Positions 55,283 through 64,000 of a stretch of DNA of 64,000 nt are shown piece by piece. The notes beneath the pieces were generated by a model. It saw nothing but the letters and a program-made list of their open reading frames with translations, was not told the origin of the DNA and made no database searches. Positions within the stretch are counted from its first letter, which is position 1. Every line of letters begins with the position of its first letter. The DNA is from Rhinatrema bivittatum (taxonomy: Eukaryota > Chordata > Amphibia > Gymnophiona > Rhinatrematidae), in NCBI RefSeq assembly GCF_901001135.1, contig NC_042625.1:39995842-40059841 (forward strand). The letters run 5' to 3'. The position numbers and the translations under genes were made by a program.

Positions 55283-56550
55283 TAAATTTATATAAATTAA
55301 GCGCTGGATGAAGAGGTAGATATAATTGGCATCTGAAAGACATGGTGGAAGGAGGATAACCAATGGGATACTATGATACCAGGGTACAAATTATATAGAA
55401 ATGATAGGATGAATCAAATTGGTGGAGAGGTGGCACTATATGTGAAAGAGGGCATTGAGTCAAACAGGATAAATGTTCTGCAGGAAACAAAATGCAATGT
55501 TGAATTTTTATGGATAGAAATTCCAGGTGAAAAGGGAATAAAATAGCAATGGGGGTGTATTACTGTCCATCTGGCCAGAATGAACTAGCAGACAATGAAA
55601 TACTAAAAGAAATTAGGGAAGCTAACAAAATCAGCAGCACAGTAATAATGGGTGATTTCAATTATTCCAGTATTGACTGGGTGAATGTTATATCAGGACA
55701 TTCTAGAGAAGTGGGACAAAGTCAACATGAATTTAGTCAAGAGAAGTCTTGCCTCACAAATTTGCTATATTTTGTGTTTGAAGAAGTAAACAAACATAGA
55801 TAAAGCTGAGCCAGTTGATATAATATATCTGTATTTCCAGAAAGCATTTGACAAAGTCCCTCATGAAAGACGACTTAGGAAATTAGAAAGTCATGGGATA
55901 GGTGGCAGTGTCCTACTGTGGATTGCCAAATGGTTAAAAGATAGAAAACAGAGTAGGGCTAAATGGTAAATCTTCCCAATGAAAAAAGGAAAATAGTGGA
56001 ATGCCCCAGGGATCTGTTCTGGGACCAATGCTTTTTAATATATTTATAAATGACCTGGAAATGGGAACAAGTGAGGTGATCAACTGTTGTCAAATCACAA
56101 GAGGACTGTGAGAAATTGCAAGATAATATTGCAAAATTGGGAGTCTGGGCATGCAAATGAAATGTAACGTAGACAAGTACAAAGTGATGCACTTAGGGAA
56201 GAGAAACCCAAGTTATAGTTACAAAATGGAAGGTTCCACATTAGGAGTCTCCAATCAGGAAAAGGATCTAGGTGCCATCGTTGAAAATACATTGAAATCT
56301 TCTGCTCAGTGTGCAGCAGCAGCCAAGAAAGCAAATAGAATGCTAGGGATTATTAGGAAAGAAATGGAGAATAAAACAGAGAATGTCATAATGCCTCTGT
56401 ATCTCTCCATGGTGCAACCTCATCTTGAGTATTGTGTTGAGAATTAGAAAAGGTACAGAGAAGGGCGACCGAGATGATAAAGGGGATGGAAAGGCGTGGA
56501 TAGGTCGGGGCAGGAAACTAATGTATGTAGGCAGCATTCTCAGATCTATT

Positions 56551-57212
56551 AGGCCGATGCAATATAGTGAGCTCAGCCAAGCGCACAGCTTTACATGTGC
56601 TTGGATGTCCATCTAAAACATGCGTACCAAAACCCCTTATGCAATAAGGGGATTGGTGCATCCAAACCAGCGCGTAGCTAATAGCGCTCATCACAAGTAA
56701 ATTCATGTTGATGAGACTATTAGCTATTACCCACCTATGCCAAAAAAAGAGTGCACCTGATGCACACATTTTTACTCTCAAAAATTAATGCCTGCCCCAG
56801 AGCAGGTGTTAATTCTTGAGGAGCCCCTAAACTTAACAGAAAAGCAGAAAATACTGCTTTTCTGTAGTTCCTATGAAATAATATTGTGTGATTATTAAGT
56901 CTGAGGAACCGGAAAAAAGGAGTAAGGTGGGGGGGGGGGGGAGGGGAAGTCACCAGCGATCAGATTAGGGAAATGGACGCTCGTGAAATTGAGCGTCCGT
57001 TTTCTTAACCTGCCCCGACAGCCACCTCTCCTGGGCACTCGATTGAGAGGAGGCGCTAGGGACGCACAATTTCCCTTAGCACATCCTTTTTACCATGGCA
57101 GCCCATTTAAATATTAAATTGGGCACCCGGGAGAGGTGGATCGGCACGCGTTAGGAGAGCGGGCACTAAATCATGAGCACCCGTCTTACGCATGCCAATA
57201 TTTCATCGGCCT
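56551..57212. mobile_element. MITE, AGGCCGATGCAATA family (fullest copy)
   Basis: The left end AGGCCGATGCAATAT (56551-56565) is inverted at the right as AATATTTCATCGGCCT (57197-57212). The interior has CCCCTTATGCAATAAGGGG (palindromic, about 56632-56650), TAGCTAATAGC, poly-G (56929-56941) and TTGGGCACCCGGGAGAGG. No coding. Inserted right after the CR1 ORF2 relic. No clear target duplication; a TTA-type 3-bp one is possible. Confidence 0.72.
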
Positions 57213-57420
57213 TTATGTGCATTGGTCTTCCCTTCTAAACCAACTTGCAGAAACGTAAACCCATGGGTTCTTTTCACCTGCTGCGATTTTTAGAACTAAA
57301 GCGCACTTTGCCTTTGAAAATTCCAGCAAAGTCCAGGGTTTGCCCTCATTATGCTTAGCTCTACTTTTGCCTGAAATTTATATCTGATCTGAAGTGTCTT
57401 AGATTTAAATTCAGACTCCA

Positions 57421-58012
57421 GGGGGCGGATTTTAAGAGCCCTGCTCGCGTAAATCCGCCCGGATTTACACGAGCAGGGCCCTGCGTGCCGGTGCGCGCAG
57501 AGCCCCGGGACTCGCGTAAGTCCCGGGGTTTTTCGAGGGGGGCGTGTCGGGGGCGAGGCCGATCGGCGCGGCGTTTTGGGGGCGGGATGTGTTTTGGGGG
57601 CGGGCCCGGGGCGTGGTTTCGGCCCTGGGCGGTCCGGGGGCGTGGCCGCGCCCTCCGGAACCGCCCCCAGGTCACGTCCTGGCGCGCGGGGATTTACTTC
57701 TTCCTCCGGGAGGCGTAAATCCCCCAACAAAGGTAGGGGGGGGGGGTCTAGATAGGGCCAGGGGGGTGGGTTAGATAGAGGAAGGGAGGGGAAGGTGAGG
57801 GGAGGGCGAAAGGGAATTCCCTCCGAGGCCGCTCCGATTTCGGAGTGGCCTCAGAGGGAACGGAGGTAGGCTGCGCGGCTCGGCGCGCGCCGGCTATACG
57901 AAATTGGCAGCCTTGCGCGTATCTACTAAAATCCCGCATACTTTTGTTGGCGCTTGGAGCGCCAACAAAAGTATGCCAACGCGCCGTTTTTGAAAATCTA
58001 CCCCCAGGTAAA
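57421..58012. mobile_element. GC-rich foldback element (longest copy)
   Basis: The left edge GGGGGCGGATTTTAAGAGCC and right edge GCGCCGTTTTTGAAAATCTACCCCC are inverted. Very CpG-rich and G-rich interior (57530-57700). The central hairpin (57816-57860) has arms CGAGGCCGCTCCGA and CGGAGTGGCCTC with TTCCCTC/GAGGGAA outside. A second palindrome near 57941-57975 (AAAGTATG-type arms around GGCGCTTGGAGCGCC). Long open frames here arise from high GC, not coding. Confidence 0.78.
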
Positions 58013-58321
58013 TACCCTGCTCTTTCTTTTTTTTTTTTTTTTTTTTTTAAAGGGAAAAAAAAATCCAGATTGAGGAAAGACATTTTTTTTTTAATTAACA
58101 TGCAAACTGGAATGTGATGTGCAGCATTAACTAAAACCATGCTGGGTTGTGTAGGCGAAGGTGTAGAACAGAAAATATCACCTGTACTGGCTTTTTTTTT
58201 TTTTTTTGCAGTGGCATAAGAATACTCAAAAGATTTGGACTTCCGTAGTTTAGAAAGCTTTGTTTACTATAGTTTTCATGTTCTCATGTTGGTGTCTGTA
58301 GTGTATTCAGGCCTGCTGCAG

Positions 58322-58790
58322 CCGCAGGAATGGGTCAGTTTACGCACGTGGCTGGGCCTTGCGCACACCGGGCGAATTTTCGAAGAGGCTCGGCTATGCA
58401 TGTAGACGTCAGTACGTGCACGACTGCCGGACCTCTTCAAAGGAGGGGGGGCGGGCTGGGACAGCACCATTGATCGCTGTCCTGAAGATTCTTGCACCAG
58501 CAGCCGGCTGGCGCGTGTAACTTACTTCAGCTCAGGAGGAGAGGGGAAGAGGGAGGGAACTTAGGTAGGGGGGTAGGGAAGTTCCCTCCCGGTCCATTCT
58601 TTAATTGAAGCAGAGTGGGAGGGAACTTGGGAAGGCCCGAATGCGTTGCTGTGTGAAAATTGCAAAGGTCCCCCCCCCCCCCTTGTACATACCATCCACA
58701 TGTAAGCACACGGATTATAAATATCCAGCGCGCATGTGTGTGCGGCCCACGGATTTTCTAACAAGCGCGCATGTTAGAAAATTGCGTCCA
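58322..58790. mobile_element. GC-rich foldback element
   Basis: The left part GTCAGTTTACGCACGTGGC pairs loosely with the right part (AACAAGCGCGCATGTTAG, about 58758-58778). The hairpin at 58581-58626 (GTTCCCTCCC-GGTCCATTC-TTTAATTGAA-...-GGGAGGGAAC) is the more diverged subtype also seen at 26275-26316. Poly-C near 58671-58682. Confidence 0.65.
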
Positions 58791-59370
58791 TATGTGCATG
58801 CTGGGAAGCCCCTTGTGCTGGCAGGCATTGACTGTGCCTGGTGGAAGGTTTCTGCCACTTCCAGGGTGAGCCTGGTATGTTCGCAGACCCAATTCCACAT
58901 GGGCTGCCCGTCGAAACTGCTGCCAATAGTATTCTGGGGAGTACCCCTCTCTCTCAACTGTAGCAGCCTTAATGTTCTCATAGAAAGCCCTCCCATCTGG
59001 ATTAGTGGCCTCGAACGCTGCTTCACTTTTGCCTGTGAGCAAAATAGCCAACTAAGATGTCCAGCTGGTCTCTGGCCAGGCCTACAGGTGGGCAGTCCCT
59101 TCAAAGTTTATTTATTTTATTTTTTTTAGCAAAAACTCGGGTCCTCTCCTTCCTTCATCTTAAACAGGAAATGTGAAGGTAAAGGTGCCTGAAGTATTCT
59201 GGACATAGGCGCTTGCAGGGCCTCAGATAGCTGAGTTAAGATTGCGCTTTGAGTTAATTGGTCTTGTAGCTGCTGAGGTTTATCTATTTGTGTTTGTACA
59301 GCATTTTGCAGCTGTTGCTGTCCTGTGGCCAAGATCTGTATTATCTGCTCCATTTTATCTCCCTTTGGGG
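58750..59370 (-). pseudogene. Gypsy-type retrotransposon Gag fragment
   Basis: The minus strand reads a Gln-rich N-terminal part (59353-59126) and, in another frame, a capsid-like part (59051-58758) with a TGKSEAAFEA block and a YSPEYYWQQFRR block. This resembles the capsid of Ty3/gypsy-type Gag proteins, with an AP-x-LTG-x-AQAA and R-x-x-FR layout. Frames are broken. No protease, polymerase or LTR was recognised nearby. A decayed genomic fossil; family assignment tentative. Confidence 0.5.
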
Positions 59371-61667
59371 CCAGCTCCTAAATGGAAAACTCACTCGAGG
59401 CAGAGAAAACAAAAACACCTGCTAGCCTGACCAGCCCTAACTTACTACTTGACTCCTAACTGCACAGGTGAGGCTAGCCCATTTGGCCTGCTGTAGTAGA
59501 AATTGAAGTCAGAAAAATCCCGTTTAAGCAAAACAAATCCCTGAAAAGAGACCATGAGTAGCTTTGGCTGCAGGAATGGTTCAGGAATGCAATTAAGACT
59601 GGACCAATTTAGTTATGATGCAGGTGTTATTTACAGTGCTTCAAAGAAACAAGAATCAAAATAGTATCTCACCTTGCATCAGGCACAATTAACAGGTAAA
59701 TGTCTACTGTCTAAGTGTATCGTGAGGTCCTACCAGCTCCCTGGGGCCTCCTCACGCTCTCTAGGCCTGGGCTCTTAGGGCATGGTGAAGGGCACCTCCC
59801 TTCACCCAGAATCCCTTGCGGCGTTCTGCCTTAAGGAGACCCAGGTTAAAAGCCTGAAATGGGGGAGTTGTCCATTCACTCCATCACAGTGCCATAAAAA
59901 AAATATATATCACAACCAACAGAGAAGCTGGTATTCTCTAGAATCACTATTGCTACTAGAACTTGGCTGTACCACATATAGAGGACAACATTTGAAAGTG
60001 ATTTGTTTTTTTTTTAAATGGGTAAACACACTTGCTTACCTGCGTAAAAATGCTCTTGCTGCTTCATAGCGCGTGCATCTTTTTTCCGGCATAAAAATGT
60101 GGGCAGGTTTAGGTCGGGGTCAGGGGAGAGGGAAGGTAACGCACAGTGATTGCATTTTCAGATCATCGCATGGACTTTCAGGCACCTGCTTCAAAGTGTG
60201 CGGATAAGGAAGATACCCACAGTGGGCCCGCGTTTTCAGAGGGAAACTCCATAGGGATTTCTCCTTTTTGAAAGTGCGCTCCAGGTTGTATCGAAACGGT
60301 CCTCTTTCTGTCCAATTTCCAAGCTGAGAAGAGAACGAGGGAAGGGCAAGGGAGTCGTGTGCAGCAACTTTATCCATAAGCTTGTTAGAGGAACGGCAAC
60401 CAGTTGTGGTGGAGTGGATTCTCTGTGTCTCACCTTATCATAAGGGGGCTGAGCGTGAGTTTAGAAGTTAGTGCTGGGTACCATGGACCGCACAGAGAGT
60501 ACCTCAGTGGCAGGGAGCTAGACAGGTTCCATTCCCTGCAGACTCTGACTGAGCTGCAAACACAAAATATGTGAGATTGACGTAAATGATGTCACTTCTG
60601 CACTTAGCTGCACTCTGCTGGAGAGCGAAATATGACAAGTGGTTGTTAGGATGTCAGGATAATAAAGTAGGTAATGGGGAGCACAGTGGAGAAACTTTCT
60701 TTTTTTTTTTTTTTTTTTTTTTTTTAACTTTTTCTAGTATGAGATGATCGCTGCCTGTGAGTTATAGCCATCGGTAACTCCTGCATCCCTTTTCTAGGAC
60801 ACAGCTACTTTGCTTTAGGCATTCAGTTCATTTTGGTCCAGCGTGCAGGTCAGCGCATAAATCACTCTCTTCCTTTCTTTAAAAGCATTGTAAATGATGG
60901 CCAGCTCTCCCCCTTTCTCCTGCTACGGAAACAGCACCCTAAGGTTAAATTAATGGAGCATTTCCTACGCTGGCTCCCAGGGGCCTTTTTTTTCAGCTTT
61001 TTGTTATCCTTTGCCAGACAGGAGAATAACAAGTTTGTAAAGTGGAAATGAAATGCCCTTAAAAGAGAACTTCTTAAATTTAGGACCTCGTTCAAAAAAG
61101 ATTTTTTTCCCCATAGGCACAGAAGGGGGATATAATCCTTTCTGAATAATGCTCCATGGGGTCTATTAAAATGATTTATGTGGCTAAAATCTGCCTTTTT
61201 AACCACATAAATCTAACCAGTTAAATTCCTTTCCCCCCCCCCCCCCAATCTTGCTAAAATCTGCCTCCACAAAATCACTCTATGCCCAGATGTAGCCAGA
61301 ACGTAAAGGACCTGGGCTGGGGGTTTCAGATTCAGCCTGTGAGAACTGTCCTCCTGCTGCCGCACCAGCTTTATGCGACAGGTTTAACCACACATTCAGT
61401 TGCATCTTTAGCTGGCTAAGGCTGAATGTCCAGACAAAGAGCTAGCTCCAGCTATGATTGTCATCGATTAATCCCTCGCAGCCAAGGAAATGGGGCAATC
61501 CATGGAAGCTCACCTGTGGGTCCAAAGATTACTGAAACGGCCAATCCGGGATTGACAGACGCTGTACAATCATTTCCAAGCAAGACAGGTAGTTCTGGGT
61601 TGTTCATTTGGTCTATAATACCTGTCTATACATGAGTGTGTATATGAATTACGATTTAGGATACAAT

Positions 61668-61720
61668 GTCTTCTACCACTGACTTTCTGTATGACCTTGG
61701 GCAAGTCACTTTTACTATGT
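61668..61720 (+). repeat. MIR-like CORE-SINE fragment
   Basis: TATGACCTTGGGCAAGTCAC is the conserved core text shared by MIR and other CORE SINEs. About 50 bp remain, with no tRNA head. Confidence 0.6.
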
Positions 61721-62599
61721 TTGAGCCCGGGAATCAGTTGAAAACAAAGGATTTTGAATTAATTTAGTTTTCCCAATTAATAGATTAAAATCATGATAAA
61801 GAGCGCACATGCACTCTGATTTAGATAAAAATAACCAATGTCCAGCAAGGGCTGCTGTTTTCTTGCTCCTGGGTTAACCAAATAGAGATGAGATAATTTT
61901 AAAAGCCTTTATTTGTTGTATTTGGATCAGATGCAAACGCTTCATTGGCACTTAACTAGAACTTGCTGTGACTGAATCCTGGTGTGAATTGGTCTCTCTA
62001 TTGAGTACACTGCTTTTATGGGAGCTGACAAACCTGGTTCCAGATAAAAATTTTAAATTGAAGACTTTACAAGGATGATGCTAGTCTAAGCAGCCCATTA
62101 CGCCTCCAGTTCCAGCCAGCCAACCACTTTACATGTCTCACTTGCCTCCTGCGGGCTGTGCACTTTAAAGTGTCATCATGTGTCAACCTTGTTAAAAGCA
62201 TTGACAAACAGTTTCAAGTCCTGCAGCGTTCTAGCAGATGAGGTTGGTCCTGCAGAAAGATGGGTTTCCTTGCCAGAATTGACATGCATATATTTTTTTA
62301 ATAAAAAAAAAAATAGGTGGGTAAGCCCTATCCATGCCTCTCCCATATGCCTACACAGATACGAATGCAAGGTGTATGTGTGTATTTTTCCCCCCATATC
62401 AGATGGACAATTTTAGAAGACTTCTGTAGAATTGCCTTCCCTGTGTACAGGAAAACTTGTGCGGCTAGTGCCACTACACACGTAACTTTATGCATACTGA
62501 GAAAAGGCTTTCCGGGGGGAGGGGGGAATGGGGGCGTGAGAATCAGGGGGGAACTTGTATTTACATATGCACGCATTTGAACTTTCAAAAGGATGCCCT

Positions 62600-62930
62600 G
62601 TCTTCCAACTTTCAGGAAAAGGCTTAAAACTTGGTTCTTCAAACAAGCCTTTGCAGACCCTAACTAAATCTCAATTCAAAAACAACCACAGCCTGTCACT
62701 TTAGATCCTTGTAAATATTTGCTCATATTTATGTTAAATTCCTCTAGTCTTTTTCCTTCTCTCCCCAGTTTTGATCATCCTTGTTTTATTGTAACTTCAC
62801 TGTTTCTCTTCACGTACTACAGTTTCAAGTTCTTGTTACACTCCCTGTTAATTGTAAACCAGCATGATGTGATTGTATCATGAATGCTGGTATATAAAAA
62901 CTCTAAATAAATAAATAAAAATAAATATTT
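62600..62930 (+). mobile_element. L2-like LINE 3' end
   Basis: In the plus frame CTTCCAACTTTCAGGAAAAG reads LPTFRKRLKTWFFKQAF, the RT C-terminus, followed by a stop and a T-rich UTR. The tail has TGTAAACCAGCATGATGTGA, a hairpin with TCATGAATGCTGG, and a (AAAT)n end. Same terminus type as 2740-2800. Confidence 0.75.
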
Positions 62931-63465
62931 ACTCCCGGGGGGGGGAACCCTACATGCGCATGTCAGCAGGTGTGAACGTGTGCGGGTAGGGTTATCTGAG
63001 ATACATGCATGCTTTCCCTTTAAAAATAAGTGCAAAGTCCTGTGGGCAGTCAGAACCAGGAACAAAATTACCCCCTTAAGCAACATTGCAGTGTGCTGCA
63101 ACTGTGATTGCCCTCTATGAAAATGCATCTTGTAGCCTTGCCAATGCGCTTAATTTCTGCCTGTGGCCACACCCTGCTGTCTCAGGACACCTGGGAATGA
63201 TAGATATCTGTCTCCTAGGCCTTATTGAATTGATAGTAAAACTTGTGCATGCATGTACGGGGGCCAGGGGTGTAAATCAATTTTGCAGGTGATTTGATCA
63301 TTCCTAGGCTGAGATGGATGGTAGGGCTGAGAGATTAAGGGAGAAAGCTGCTGGCCTGAGCTAAAGTACCGTTTCCAAAGCCAGCTATTTTTTGCCCAAC
63401 TCTTGTGACAGCTTTTCAGCCTGGCCAAGTGTTTGGTCAACTATGTTTACTGCTATAATTTAGGT

Positions 63466-63659
63466 CAGGGCTTCTGAAATCTGACCTGGGGATGCCACAG
63501 CCAGACGAGATTTCAGGACATCCACAATGAATATGAATGAAAGAAATTTGCATATCATAGAAAATCAATATATGCAAATTTCTTTCATTCATATTCATTG
63601 TGGATGCCCTGAAAACTTGTCCGGCTGTGGGGTCGCCAGGACAGGTTTGGGAAGTTCTG
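63466..63659. mobile_element. Palindromic hAT-like MITE
   Basis: Almost the whole 194 bp is one inverted repeat. The inner arms ATCCACAATGAATATGAATG ... GAAATTTGCATAT are exact at 63519-63559 and 63563-63605. The outer arms are diverged (CCACAGCC / GGCTGTGG and CAGGGCTTCTGA / TTGGGAAGTTCTG). The flanks ATTTAGGT (63458-63465) and AGTTAGGT (63660-63667) agree at 7 of 8, consistent with an 8-bp hAT target duplication. Confidence 0.82.
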
Positions 63660-64000
63660 AGTTAGGTAAATTTATAATATGAATTCTTCAAATATCAATA
63701 AGGAATACCGAAATTAGAACTGATAGTGAAATCCACTTTTGCATGATTAGTTTAAAGGCCCTTTGTTCTGTAGTTACTGGGCTTCTGTCATGTGGGATGG
63801 TGTGAGGCCCGATTCCCGGATTATGTATCTGGCCATCTGTTGTATATCTGTGTGTTCCTGATGCATCAGTACCTGTGTGCAGCTTGCAGATGGTGCATAC
63901 TTCCATGTATAAGCCCTTGGTTCTGGTTTGTTAAAATACTGGCGCATGTTCACTGTGGAACTTGCTGCTGTGTCATACAGAATAATGTGTGAAAAATCAG

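Larger units (their letters stand above)
54484..56520 (+). pseudogene. CR1 LINE linker and ORF2 relic (endonuclease and RT)
   Basis: Linker text (about 54500-54690, with EDQVPLKCRK) leads to ORF2 pieces after the foldback insertions. Visible are GGEVALYVKEGIES and MGDFNYSSIDW (about 55645-55680, APE-type endonuclease), AFDKVPHERRLRKLESHGIG (about 55847-55907, RT), a GSVLGPMLFN-like stretch (about 56000) and KCNVDKYKVMHLGK (56154-56195) through the thumb to about 56500. The YADD catalytic block, expected between the last two, is missing: an internal deletion near 56085. Multiple frameshifts. Bases 54690-55283 are not CR1. Confidence 0.78.
49377..64000 (+). other. GLT1D1: GLT1D1 intron, open at window end
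   Basis: No further GLT1D1 exon was found by reading for the expected AMD-x-x-VPVLARN-type block, so the last ~85 residues lie downstream. The intron holds a CR1 fragment (49540-50190), a complex CR1 with nested insertions (51350-56520), a GATGCAATA-family MITE (56551-57212), foldbacks (57421-58012, 58322-58790), a Gag relic (58750-59370, minus), a MIR-like core (61670), an L2 end (62600-62930) and a palindromic element (63466-63659). Unnamed: 50620-51340, 59400-59980, 60290-61660 and 61730-62580. Confidence 0.65.

Noticed and set aside
57485..57774. Overlapping GC-rich open frames on both strands
   Set aside because: They lie inside the foldback element; Gly/Arg/Pro-rich translations follow base composition and there is no family signature.
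61426..61635. Candidate for the missing GLT1D1 C-terminal exon
   Set aside because: The translation has none of the expected block after the E-x7-E motif, and no suitable AG/GT pair gives phase 0 entry with matching residues.

Overview
The window is vertebrate genomic DNA: long AT-rich introns, canonical GT-AG splice sites and a dense load of interspersed repeats. The only cellular gene I can support is GLT1D1 (glycosyltransferase 1 domain-containing protein 1), on the + strand and spread over at least 45 kb. Nine consecutive coding exons are present (3787-3935, 8004-8109, 18470-18521, 23272-23308, 25547-25603, 40358-40453, 41645-41694, 48111-48154, 49256-49376). Their phases join without a stop, giving about 237 residues of a family usually near 346. 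The first coding exon lies before base 1 and the last ~85 residues lie beyond base 64000. The final exon carries the GT4 E-x7-E motif.

Everything else I can name is mobile DNA or simple sequence in introns. Sharing of a CR1 3' end (about 7 places), L2-like 3' tails (about 9), tRNA-headed SINEs, a DIRS-type tyrosine-recombinase retrotransposon and GC-rich foldback elements points to a large-genome tetrapod. From memory of similar repeats I would guess a caecilian amphibian; this is an inference, not a measurement.

Layout: 1-3.8 kb, short inverted-repeat elements and an L2-like LINE with a readable reverse transcriptase. 3.8-10.5 kb, two GLT1D1 exons and L2 remnants. 10.5-16.1 kb, a near-complete DIRS element with inverted termini and an internal complementary region. 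16.2-16.9 kb, a hAT-like non-autonomous element. 18-26 kb, three exons, an L1-type ORF1 remnant, CR1 ends, a minisatellite and a foldback element. 26-40 kb, one large intron with foldbacks, a second L1-type ORF1 remnant and CR1/L2 pieces. 40-49.4 kb, four exons, an L2 relic, a hAT-like element with an exact 8-bp target duplication and two tRNA-SINEs. 49.4-64 kb, a CR1 with an esterase-type ORF1, split by a DNA-transposon-like element coding (minus strand) for a broken cysteine-motif protein of an uncharacterised family and then by back-to-back foldback elements; further on come more foldbacks, a gypsy-type Gag fragment, an L2 end and an almost perfect hAT-like palindrome.

The most interesting items are the nested uncharacterised element at about 52.2-54.5 kb, a shared internal hairpin in five foldback elements, and the DIRS element whose recombinase has Phe where the catalytic Tyr is expected.
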